Shown here: positions 1-6,132 of the stretch, in pieces
How positions within the stretch are numbered: the first letter of the stretch is position 1
How the letters are laid out: each line of letters opens with the position of its first letter
Source of the DNA: Methylobacterium sp.
GTDB taxonomy: Bacteria; Pseudomonadota; Alphaproteobacteria; Rhizobiales; Beijerinckiaceae
Reading direction: 5' to 3'
DNA length: 8,678 bases
NCBI GenBank assembly: GCA_021154065.1
Contig: JAJKJG010000271.1
Coordinates: forward strand, 1 to 8,678
Program-made: the position numbers and the translations under genes
Notes under the pieces: model-generated
Databases searched by the model: none
What the model was told of the DNA's origin: nothing
The model's input: the letters and a program-made list of their open reading frames with translations, nothing else

Positions 1-32
1 CCTAGAGTGGCGAAAACCGCTTGGGGGCTCAG

Positions 33-434
33 GTGCCGGCGATCGTCTCGGGTCTTCCCGAATTCCTGCTCTATTTCGCGACCGCCGTCGGCCTCGTCGC
101 GCTCTACCTCGTCATCTATTCGCTCGCGACGGCGCATAACGAGCTCGCGCTGATCCGCCAGAACGTGATGTCGGCGGCGCTCGCGCTCGGCCTCAGCCTG
201 ATCGGCTTCGCGCTGCCGCTGTCGAGCGCGATCGTGCATGCGAAGGCGGTGACCGACGTCCTCGCCTGGGGGCTCGTCGCGCTCGTGGTGCAGATCCTGA
301 TCTACTGGCTCGTCCGGCTCGTCGTGCCGAACCTGTCGCAGCGCATCGCCTCGGACGAGCTCGCCGCGGCCCTGTTTCTCGGCGCAGCGTCGCTCGCCGG
401 CGGCATCATCAACGCGGCCTCGATGACCTACTGA
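33..434 (+). CDS. DUF350 family inner-membrane protein
   Basis: The product is about 133 residues with four hydrophobic segments. Counted from an upstream TTG at 21, these lie near residues 15-36, 48-70, 76-103 and 112-134, and they fill almost the whole protein. The HNELALIR stretch after the first segment, the Ala/Leu/Gly-rich second segment and the closing GIINAASM are typical of the DUF350 (E. coli YjfL-like) family, whose molecular function is unknown. In enterobacteria the family sits beside glutathionylspermidine-synthase-like genes, but no such partner is in the window and it could lie just off the left edge. An in-frame TAG at 3-5 shows that the start is inside the window. I prefer GTG 33, which has GGGGG about 5 bases upstream; TTG 21 is the alternative. 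The gene converges on the next one with a 16-base gap. Confidence 0.82.
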   Translation: MPAIVSGLPEFLLYFATAVGLVALYLVIYSLATAHNELALIRQNVMSAALALGLSLIGFALPLSSAIVHAKAVTDVLAWGLVALVVQILIYWLVRLVVPNLSQRIASDELAAALFLGAASLAGGIINAASMTY

Positions 435-450
435 GAGGATCGCGCGCGCC

Positions 451-765
451 TTATCCGCAGATGCGCCCGAAGCCGTGCACGGCGAGCCTCGTGTGCTCGA
501 CCTCGGGCGGGCGCTCGAAGCAATGCCCGACGAGCTTGCGCCATTCCTGGAAGTCGGCCGAGCCGCGAAAGTCGACGGTGTGGTTCTCGAGCGCCTGCCA
601 GCGCACGAACAGCCGGTAGCGGGCCGGCTGCTCGAGCGAGCGCTGCAGCTCCATGCCCTTGCAGCCCTTCGCCCGCTGGAAGATCGGCGCCGCCTTGGTG
701 ACCCCCTCCTCGAACGCCGGTTCCATGCCCGCCTTGACCTCGATCTGCGCGATCTCGAGGATCAT
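451..765 (-). CDS. Antibiotic biosynthesis monooxygenase (ABM) domain protein
   Basis: This 104-residue soluble protein is a single ABM-type ferredoxin-like domain. Family features seen are an N-terminal strand (ILEIAQIEVKAG), a long first helix with EPAFEEGV, a central strand ending in RLFVRWQALENH, and the following FRGSADFQEWR helix. The W-x-x-LENH...F pattern is characteristic. The length is normal for the family (about 95-110 residues). Members are dimeric and include quinol monooxygenases, haem-degrading enzymes and many of unknown role, so no substrate should be assigned here. The ATG at 765 has a strong GGGGGGAG Shine-Dalgarno at about 772-779, six bases away. It lies about 120 bases downstream of the next minus-strand gene, so read-through from that gene is possible. 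No strong promoter of its own was recognised. Confidence 0.85.
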   Translation of the reverse strand: MILEIAQIEVKAGMEPAFEEGVTKAAPIFQRAKGCKGMELQRSLEQPARYRLFVRWQALENHTVDFRGSADFQEWRKLVGHCFERPPEVEHTRLAVHGFGRICG

Positions 766-864
766 GCCGCGCTCCCCCCTTAAGCCTCGTCCGGCAAAGT
801 CTCCCCGCCGGGCCGGGCGCGCACAAGAGCGGTCGACGCAACCGGGGTGTGCAGCCGAAGCGCG

Positions 865-886
865 GCCGGGCGGAGGCCTTCCCGGC
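865..886 (-). terminator. Possible hairpin just after the Gly-rich secreted protein gene
   Basis: GCCGGG (865-870) and CCCGGC (881-886) form a perfect 6-bp inverted repeat with a 10-base loop, beginning inside the TAG stop codon of the 886-1338 gene. There is no U-tract, so it is at best a weak or factor-assisted terminator, or a 3'-end stabilising stem. GC-rich DNA yields such repeats by chance. Confidence 0.25.
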
Positions 887-1338
887 TAGCAGCCCTGGCA
901 GATGCCGCTGCCCCCAAGCAGGCCGCGGTCGAGCGCGCGATCGCGGTTGTTCTGCTGGCGCGTGGTCTCGGGCGAGAGCGTGCTCCCCGTGAACGGGCCG
1001 ATGCTCCCGGTGGTGCCCGATATGCCTTCGCCGGGCTGCGGCAAGCCGAGCTCGGCGCCGGTGCGGGCGCGCGGGATCGTGCTGCCGGCGCCGACGTCGC
1101 TCGTCGAAGGCGAGATCGAGCCGGCGGGCGCGGCAGCCGCGCCCGCCGGGCCGGCGCCGGTCGTGGCGGAACCGGCGGCTCCGGGAGCAGCCGAGCCCGC
1201 CGCTCCGGCGGCGCCCGAGGTTGCGGCGCCGGAGGACGCGCCGCCGCCGGACGAGCCTCCGCCCGAGGCTTGGGCAAGCGCCGCGCCGCTAAAGGCGAGC
1301 GAAACCGCAAGCGCGAGAGGAATGATGGTGCGGGACAT
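886..1338 (-). CDS. Secreted Gly/Ala/Ser-rich low-complexity protein, C-terminal CxxC
   Basis: The 150-residue product begins with a clear Sec signal peptide: a short polar start with an Arg, a hydrophobic core to about residue 20, and a likely cleavage after ALA at 22. Residues 24-75 are low-complexity Gly/Ala/Ser with some Pro and Thr, suggesting a disordered region. Residues 76-145 are less biased (SISPSTSDVG..., then an Arg/Asn/Asp-rich stretch). The protein ends in CQGC (147-150), its only cysteines outside the signal peptide, so a terminal disulfide or metal site is possible. I do not recognise a named family. The ATG at 1338 is supported by GGAGGG five to six bases upstream and by the signal peptide starting at once. 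The gene is 49 bases downstream of the decarboxylase-like gene on the same strand. Base composition in this region can generate long Ala/Gly reading frames, but the signal peptide, ribosome site and stop make this a real gene. Confidence 0.75.
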   Translation of the reverse strand: MSRTIIPLALAVSLAFSGAALAQASGGGSSGGGASSGAATSGAAGAAGSAAPGAAGSATTGAGPAGAAAAPAGSISPSTSDVGAGSTIPRARTGAELGLPQPGEGISGTTGSIGPFTGSTLSPETTRQQNNRDRALDRGLLGGSGICQGC

Positions 1339-1342
1339 GGGC

Positions 1343-1360
1343 CCCTCCCTAAAAGGAGGG
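1343..1360 (-). promoter_or_regulatory. Hairpin enclosing the Shine-Dalgarno of the secreted-protein gene
   Basis: In the transcript of the 886-1338 gene, CCCTCC (1360-1355) can pair with GGAGGG (1348-1343) over a six-base TTTTAG loop. The 3' arm is the Shine-Dalgarno itself, so folding would hide it from the ribosome. The inverted repeat is directly visible. A role in translation control (or as an attenuator after the upstream operon) is inference. Confidence 0.4.
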
Positions 1361-1387
1361 AACGCGGAGGCGAGGGCGGGGTTCAGA

Positions 1388-2938
1388 TCACAGCACCACG
1401 TCGATCAGCGCCGGCCCGCGGCTTGCAAGCCCGGCCTCGAGCGCAAGGTTCAGCTCGGCGATCGTCGTCGCCCGGAAGCCCTCGACCCCCATGGCGCGCG
1501 CGAGCGGCACCCAATCGATATCCGGCCGGTCGAGGCTCAGCATGTCGATCGCCTTCGGCCCGACATTCTGCGCCCCGACGTTCGCGAGCTCGCCCCTGAG
1601 GATGGCATACGAGCGGTTGTTCATGATCAAGGTCGTGACGTTGAGGTTCTCGCGGCTTTGCGTCCACAGCGACTGCACATTGTACATGGCGCTGCCGTCG
1701 CCCTCGAGGCACAGCACCGGGCGGTCCGGGCAGGCGATGGCGGCGCCGGTCGCCATCGGCAGGCCGTCGCCGATGGCACCGCCGGTGAGCTGGAGCCAAT
1801 CATGCGGCGGCGCTCCCCGGAGCGTTCCGTAAAAGGCGCGCCCGACCGAGATCGACTCATCGACGACGATGGCGTTCTCGGGCAGACGAGCGCAGAGCGC
1901 CGCCGCGAGCGTCTCCGGCGTGATCGGCCCGTCGCCGGGCGGCGCCGAGCGCCTCAGCGCCTCCGCCGGGACCGGTGCCCTTGCGGCGCCGAGCTCGTCG
2001 GCAAGCGCCGCGAGCGCGGCGCCGAGATCCTGGCCGGGGCGGGCGAGGCAGAAGATCTCGCAGCCTGCGGGCGTCAGCACGCTCGGCTTCTCCGGATAAG
2101 CGAAGAAGGCGACCGGGGCTTTCGCGCCGATAAGGATCACGTGCTTCAGCCCGGCGAGGAATTTCAGCGCGATGTCGACGGGGTAGGGCACCCGGTCGAC
2201 GGCGACCCGCCCGGCGCCGCGCTCGACGCGCGCGTTCGAGGTCTGCGACAACAGCCGCGCCCCGGTCGCGGCGGCGATGCGCCCGGCGTTGTCGAGATTT
2301 GCGGCGCGCAACGCCCGCCCGGTCATGAGGAGGGCGGCGGGCTCGCCGGAGCGCAGGATCGCGGCGGCGCGGCGGATCGCGTCGGGATCGATGGGCTCGG
2401 GCACGGCGAGGGCCCGCGGCGGCGCCGCGCCCCCCGGCGCCTCGCTCCAGGCGACGTCGGCCGGCAGGATCAGGGTCGCGATCTGCCCCGGGGGGTTACG
2501 CGCGGCGGCGATCGCGTCGGCGGCGTCCGCCGCCACCGAGGCCGCGCTCGTGCCCATCCGCACCCAGTGCGAGAAGGGCCTTGCCACCGCCACGATGTCG
2601 GAGGTCAGCGGCGCGTCATAGGCATGATGGTAGGTGGCGTGGTCGCCGACGATGTTGACCATCGGCGTGTAGCCGCGCCCGGCATTGTGCAGGTTGGTGA
2701 GCCCGTTCGCGAGCCCGGGCCCGAGATGCAGGAGCGTCGAGGCGGGCTTGTCGGCCATGCGGGCATAGCCGTCGGCGGCGCCGGTCACCGAGCCCTCGGC
2801 GAGGCAGAGCACGCAGCGCATGCCCTCGACCCGGTCGAGCGCCGCGACGAAATGCATCTCGGACGTGCCGGGATTGGCGAAGCAGACATCGACGCCGGCT
2901 CCGACGAGCGTGCGCACCAGGGCTTCGGCGCCGTTCAT
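1388..2938 (-). CDS. ThDP-dependent enzyme, acetolactate synthase/benzoylformate decarboxylase family
   Basis: This 516-residue protein has the full three-domain layout of the pyruvate oxidase/decarboxylase superfamily. The N-terminal PYR domain (about 1-170) contains the catalytic Glu48 in LAEGS, which activates the thiamine ring. The central domain spans about 185-325. The C-terminal PP domain (about 345-516) has the ThDP-Mg motif from GDG at 413-415 to NN at 440-441. Databases often label such proteins 'acetolactate synthase large subunit', but the length is short for AHAS (about 550-600). His71 (LLHLGPG) matches the position of catalytic His70 of benzoylformate decarboxylase, and GDGSAMY...MNN also resembles that enzyme. 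A non-oxidative 2-oxo-acid decarboxylase or lyase is therefore the better guess. It lies 40 bases after the binding-protein gene on the same strand, with AGGAG eight bases before ATG 2938. The substrate is unknown. The family assignment is firm; the specific reaction is inference. Confidence 0.88.
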   Translation of the reverse strand: MNGAEALVRTLVGAGVDVCFANPGTSEMHFVAALDRVEGMRCVLCLAEGSVTGAADGYARMADKPASTLLHLGPGLANGLTNLHNAGRGYTPMVNIVGDHATYHHAYDAPLTSDIVAVARPFSHWVRMGTSAASVAADAADAIAAARNPPGQIATLILPADVAWSEAPGGAAPPRALAVPEPIDPDAIRRAAAILRSGEPAALLMTGRALRAANLDNAGRIAAATGARLLSQTSNARVERGAGRVAVDRVPYPVDIALKFLAGLKHVILIGAKAPVAFFAYPEKPSVLTPAGCEIFCLARPGQDLGAALAALADELGAARAPVPAEALRRSAPPGDGPITPETLAAALCARLPENAIVVDESISVGRAFYGTLRGAPPHDWLQLTGGAIGDGLPMATGAAIACPDRPVLCLEGDGSAMYNVQSLWTQSRENLNVTTLIMNNRSYAILRGELANVGAQNVGPKAIDMLSLDRPDIDWVPLARAMGVEGFRATTIAELNLALEAGLASRGPALIDVVL

Positions 2939-2978
2939 CGCGGGTGCTCCTGCGGAAGATTGCGGCAGCCTTCGGCCG

Positions 2979-4037
2979 TCACGGCGCCTTGTAGGTCTTG
3001 GCGAGATTGATCACCTCAGCCTGATCGAACTTGTTCATGTCCTCGATCAGCTCGTTGGTGATGAGGTCGGCGGCCTTCGCCTGCTGCTTCAGGACGCCGT
3101 TCTTCAGGAGGAAGTCGAGGTAATCCTGATAGTTCGCTTCCGAGTTCTCGCCCCACTTCGTCACTCCGCCAGCCTCGAGCTTCCAGTTCTTGATGCGCGC
3201 CTCGAGCGTCTTGATGTCGTCGCGCAATGCCGTCGCCTCGTCCCGGCCGGTGCCGCGCACCTGCGGGAAAACCTCGTAAGTGATGCGCAGCGCCGCCTCC
3301 GGGTTCGTGATCGCAAACAGCGTGCCCTTGGCATAGCCCTGCCCGAGCGCGACCGCCTGGGCACGGTTGTTCCTCAGCGTCTCGTCCAATGCGATGAGGC
3401 CGTTCGACGGGAATTTCGCGATCGCCCGGTCCTCGAGCATGCGCAGCTTCGCGCCGGCATTCTCGGCGAGCGCGTATTGCGTGTCGAACTGCGACAGCGC
3501 GTCGACCTGGTTCGAGCGCAGGAGCGCCGCCGTCTGCGCCGCCTCGCCGGCGACGACGACGGTGATGTCGCGGTCCGGGTCCATGCCGTTCGTGGTCGCG
3601 AGCGCGCGAGCGACGATCACGCCGGCGGATGCCATCGAGGTCACGCCGCTCTTCTTGCCCTTGAGATCCTTGAAGCTCTGGACCGGGCTGCCTTCCGGGA
3701 CGGCGATGCCGTAGATGTTGCCCTGATAGGCGGTGTAATAGTTCTTCGCCTTGACGCCCTGCTGCTGGATGATCGCCAGCGGCTCGATCGACGGCAACGA
3801 GTACTGCACGTCGCGGGTCGCGACCGTCTTGACGCAGTCGGTCGAGCCCGGCAGCGGCACGATCTCGACCTTGAAGCCGGCCTGCGCGAACCAGCCCATC
3901 TTGGTCGCGATCGCGAACGGTGCGACGGCGGACGAGATGGTGCGCGCGCACCAGCCGACCTTCACGGTCGTCTGCGCCTGTGCCGCGCCCGCGCCGAGCG
4001 CGCCCATCAGGGCGATTGCGATCGCGATCTTCTTCAT
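2979..4037 (-). CDS. ABC transporter substrate-binding protein, NitT/TauT (SsuA/NMT1-like) family
   Basis: This 352-residue periplasmic solute-binding protein has a Sec signal peptide: two Lys, a hydrophobic core, and a likely cut after AQA at residue 21. The mature part begins with a VKVGW strand and continues with the family pattern GWFAQAGFKVEIVPLPGS, where the glycine-serine turn (64-66) normally contacts the ligand. Later come YGIAVPEGSP and the domain-crossover FKDLKGKKSGV. It has only two cysteines, Cys30 and Cys68, both near the expected ligand cleft, so a disulfide is possible. ATG 4037 overlaps the permease stop (ATGA). The same frame stays open upstream to 4883, but that part is the permease read out of frame and is not coding. 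Relatives carry sulfonates, taurine, nitrate, pyrimidines or aromatic acids. Substrate identity is not predictable here, though the adjacent ThDP enzyme suggests an organic acid. Confidence 0.9.
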   Translation of the reverse strand: MKKIAIAIALMGALGAGAAQAQTTVKVGWCARTISSAVAPFAIATKMGWFAQAGFKVEIVPLPGSTDCVKTVATRDVQYSLPSIEPLAIIQQQGVKAKNYYTAYQGNIYGIAVPEGSPVQSFKDLKGKKSGVTSMASAGVIVARALATTNGMDPDRDITVVVAGEAAQTAALLRSNQVDALSQFDTQYALAENAGAKLRMLEDRAIAKFPSNGLIALDETLRNNRAQAVALGQGYAKGTLFAITNPEAALRITYEVFPQVRGTGRDEATALRDDIKTLEARIKNWKLEAGGVTKWGENSEANYQDYLDFLLKNGVLKQQAKAADLITNELIEDMNKFDQAEVINLAKTYKAP

Positions 4038-4837
4038 ATGCCGCCTCCCGTTGTTGCCGTTTGTCGCGCTTCCGCCTTCTCGCGCTCGTCCCAGAACAGC
4101 ACGCGGCGGCGGACGCCGACGATGATGCTGTTGAGGATAAGCCCGAGGATCGAGAGGATGAGCAGGACCGAGAACTGGCCCGCCACGTCCATCGAGAAGT
4201 TCATGCTCTGGATGAGCATGCCGAGCCCCGCCTGCGCGCCGACAAACTCGGCGACGATCGCGCCGATGAGGGCGAAGATCATCGCGATCTCGAGCCCGGC
4301 GAAGATGTAGGGCAGGGCGTTCGGCAGCTGCAGCATCCAGAAGATCTGCAGCGGCGTCGCCGCGAGCGAGCGCATAAGGTTGATGCGATCCTCCTCGGCC
4401 GAGCGCAGGCCGACGATGGTGTTGACCATCAGCGGGAAGAAGGCGACGAGCGCCGCGTTCAAGACCTTCGAGGTCAGGCCGAGCCCGAACCAGACGATGA
4501 TCAAGGGCGCCAGCGCGACCTTCGGCATCGCCTGGAACATGACGATGAACGGGTAGAGGAAGAACTCGGTCCGGCGGCTCAAGGCAACGACGGTCCCGAG
4601 CGCGAAGGCGAGCGCGGTGCCGACCATGAAGCCAAGGAGAGTCTCGGTCAGCGTAATCCAGATATGCTCGATGTAGAGCGTCGAGACGATGCCGCGATAG
4701 AGCGCCGTGAGGATCGCGGTCGGCGGCGGCAGGATATAGGCCGGGATCGACAACGCCCGCACCAGCAGCTCCCAGACGGCAAGGACCGCGAGGACGCAGA
4801 GGAGGCGCAGGGCGAGGCCGCGCAGACCGCTTGTCAT
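4034..4837 (-). CDS. ABC transporter permease, NitT/TauT (SsuC-like) family
   Basis: This 267-residue inner-membrane protein is of the BPD_transp_1 type. About six hydrophobic segments are visible, near residues 7-27, 63-87, 94-118, 124-145, 179-203 and 221-243. IPAYILPPP at 31-39 is the usual proline-rich entry of SsuC/TauC permeases. The cytoplasmic coupling loop is at about 153-176 (LMRSLAATPLQIF...LPNALP). Here the normally conserved Gly of the EAA-x3-G motif is Ala and the EAA triplet is NLM, a mild oddity that may suit its own ATPase. ATG 4837 overlaps the ATPase stop as ATGA, with GGAGGAGG just upstream, and its own stop overlaps the binding-protein ATG in the same way. This implies translational coupling of all three subunits. 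Confidence 0.92.
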   Translation of the reverse strand: MTSGLRGLALRLLCVLAVLAVWELLVRALSIPAYILPPPTAILTALYRGIVSTLYIEHIWITLTETLLGFMVGTALAFALGTVVALSRRTEFFLYPFIVMFQAMPKVALAPLIIVWFGLGLTSKVLNAALVAFFPLMVNTIVGLRSAEEDRINLMRSLAATPLQIFWMLQLPNALPYIFAGLEIAMIFALIGAIVAEFVGAQAGLGMLIQSMNFSMDVAGQFSVLLILSILGLILNSIIVGVRRRVLFWDEREKAEARQTATTGGGI

Positions 4838-5622
4838 TCGAGGCCTCCTCCGGCGTTGAGCGCCCTTCGGATGCGCTGAACATACACTCCGAAGGCCTCG
4901 GTGTTCATCACCTCGAGGCTTCGCGGGCGCGGCAGACCGATCTCGAGAACGTCCTGGATCCGGCCCGGCCGCGGCGTCATGACGAGGACGCGGTCGCCCA
5001 GGAACACCGCCTCCGAGGTCGAATGGGTAATGAAGACGACGGTCTTGCGCCGCTCGAGCCAGATGCGCTGCAGCTCGACGTTCATGGTCTCGCGGGTCAG
5101 CGCGTCGAGCGCGCCGAAGGGCTCGTCCATCAGGAGGAGAGCGGGATCGTGGATAAGGGCGCGCACGAGCGCGACCCGCTGCTGCATGCCGCCCGACAGC
5201 TGCCACGGGTAGCGGTGCTCGAAGCCCTTGAGACCGACGAGGTCCAAGAGCTCGAACGCGCGCTGCCGCATGGGCTCGCGCCCGAGCCGCTGCACGTCGG
5301 CGGGCAGGAGCACGTTGCCGAACACGCTTCGCCACGGGAAAAGCACCGGCGACTGGAACACGACGCCGATGTCGCGGCGCGGGCCGTCGATCGGCGTGCC
5401 GCGCAAAAGCGCGTCGCCGTGGGACGCCGGCAGCAGGCCGGCGAGGATCTTGAGGAGGGTCGATTTCCCGCAGCCGGACGGGCCGACGATCGACACGAAC
5501 TCGCCGTCGCGCACGGAGAAATCGATGTCCTGAAGCGCCACCAGAGGGTCGGTGCCGGCCCCGAAGCGCTTCCACAGATGCCGGACCGCAATGGCGTCGC
5601 CGTTCAGCGCTTCCCCCATCAC
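4834..5622 (-). CDS. ABC transporter ATP-binding protein, NitT/TauT (SsuB-like) family
   Basis: This 262-residue cytoplasmic ATPase energises the importer. All nucleotide-binding elements are intact: Walker A GPSGCGKST (47-55), Q-loop Gln90, signature LSGGMQQR (142-149), Walker B LLLMDEP (162-168), the D-loop at ALD (171-173), and H-loop His200. VFQSPVLFPWRSV after the Q-loop and the TPRPGRI stretch at about 216-222 are typical of the nitrate/sulfonate/taurine subfamily. The start is GTG 5622 or, one codon later, ATG 5619; neither has a strong Shine-Dalgarno. It is the first gene of the ATPase-permease-binding protein-decarboxylase operon and overlaps the permease by four bases. Confidence 0.93.
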   Translation of the reverse strand: MMGEALNGDAIAVRHLWKRFGAGTDPLVALQDIDFSVRDGEFVSIVGPSGCGKSTLLKILAGLLPASHGDALLRGTPIDGPRRDIGVVFQSPVLFPWRSVFGNVLLPADVQRLGREPMRQRAFELLDLVGLKGFEHRYPWQLSGGMQQRVALVRALIHDPALLLMDEPFGALDALTRETMNVELQRIWLERRKTVVFITHSTSEAVFLGDRVLVMTPRPGRIQDVLEIGLPRPRSLEVMNTEAFGVYVQRIRRALNAGGGLE

Positions 5623-5645
5623 TTGGCCCGCGATCCTGGCGCGTG

Positions 5646-5674
5646 ACGCTATTTTTTCGGGCCGGCGCGGTCAA
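5646..5674 (-). promoter_or_regulatory. Sigma70-like promoter of the ABC transporter operon
   Basis: On the minus strand, TTGACC (5674-5669) is followed after exactly 17 bases by TAGCGT (5651-5646). The preceding C gives CTTGAC, a common alphaproteobacterial -35 form. The predicted transcript start is about 20 bases before the ATPase start. The -35 is good and the -10 is mediocre. The assignment rests on pattern and position only. Confidence 0.45.
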
Positions 5675-5839
5675 GCAAGTGTTTGAGCGAACTCGCAAAC
5701 CATCTTTGCCGCAATAGGAGCCGGGAAGCTTCGCTTTTTCGCCTCAATCGGAGCATCGGATGCGCGCCAAAGGGCACCACCCAGCTCTGCGCGGGTCCAG
5801 GCCGACCCCGCGACGCCGCATGGGCAATCGGAGCCCGAC

Positions 5840-5865
5840 GGAACCTTGGCGCCAACCTTGGCGTT
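5840..5865 (+). promoter_or_regulatory. EcfG-type general stress promoter of nepR-ecfG
   Basis: GGAAC (5840-5844), a 17-base spacer and CGTT (5862-5865) match the published EcfG promoter consensus exactly. The site is 27 bases before the nepR ATG, giving a short leader that contains GGAGAGG. EcfG thus very likely drives its own operon, as known in other alphaproteobacteria. The spacer contains the perfect palindrome TTGGCGCCAA (5846-5855). Confidence 0.85.
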
Positions 5866-5892
5866 ATCGGGTCGCGGAGAGGATGGGCAACG

Positions 5893-6129
5893 ATGCAACG
5901 ATCGATTCCAGCAAAGATCAGGCGGGCTTCCGGCCGACCGGCCGTGAGCTTCATCCCGCAAACCGACCTCGCGCTGCGCGATCCCTCGCTTCCGACCCCG
6001 ACCCTTGATCGCACGGCCCGCGACCGCATCGGCCGCGAGCTGCGCGCCATGTATGTCGACCTCGCGCGCCAGCCGATCCCGCAGCGCCTGCTCGATCTGC
6101 TCGGCAAGCTCGAGGAGACGAAGGGCTAA
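5893..6129 (+). CDS. nepR: Anti-sigma factor NepR
   Basis: This 78-residue cytoplasmic protein sequesters EcfG in unstressed cells. Under stress, phosphorylated PhyR binds NepR and frees the sigma factor (family knowledge). The conserved NepR core is at residues 43-75: a first amphipathic helix IGRELRAMYVDLARQ (46-60), a Pro-Ile-Pro turn, and a second helix QRLLDLLGKLEE (64-75). Residues 1-42 are variable and probably disordered. ATG 5893 was chosen because it follows GGAGAGG at 5876-5882 and the EcfG promoter. The same frame is open upstream to 5683, but that extension would cover the promoter and has no NepR similarity. The stop is three bases before ecfG, so the two are cotranscribed and probably translationally coupled, keeping antagonist and sigma factor balanced. 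Confidence 0.92.
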   Translation: MQRSIPAKIRRASGRPAVSFIPQTDLALRDPSLPTPTLDRTARDRIGRELRAMYVDLARQPIPQRLLDLLGKLEETKG

Positions 6130-6132
6130 ATC

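Noticed and set aside
1359..1380. Plus-strand GGAAC at 1359 as an EcfG -35
   Set aside because: No CGTT follows at 16-17 bases and there is no plus-strand gene downstream.
902..3010. Long plus-strand open frame of about 700 codons
   Set aside because: It lies antisense to the secreted-protein and ThDP-enzyme genes, is Arg/Gly/Ala/His-rich with no family resemblance, and reflects few stops in GC-rich DNA.
2820..4310. Plus-strand open frame of about 500 codons opposite the binding protein
   Set aside because: Composition is that of an antisense shadow (Arg, Asp, Leu runs) and the opposite strand holds clear ABC transporter genes.
4038..4883. Upstream extension of the binding-protein frame
   Set aside because: It is the permease gene read out of frame; the signal peptide and ATGA overlap fix the start at 4037.
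4838..5698. Upstream extension of the permease frame
   Set aside because: It is the ATPase gene read out of frame; the ATG overlapping the ATPase stop is the true start.
5683..5892. N-terminal extension of NepR
   Set aside because: It would contain the EcfG promoter, has no NepR similarity, and ATG 5893 has a proper ribosome site.
5646..5892. Riboswitch (for example a thiamine element) upstream of the ThDP-enzyme operon or nepR
   Set aside because: The leader of the transporter operon is only about 20 bases and no THI-box-like conserved segments are seen.
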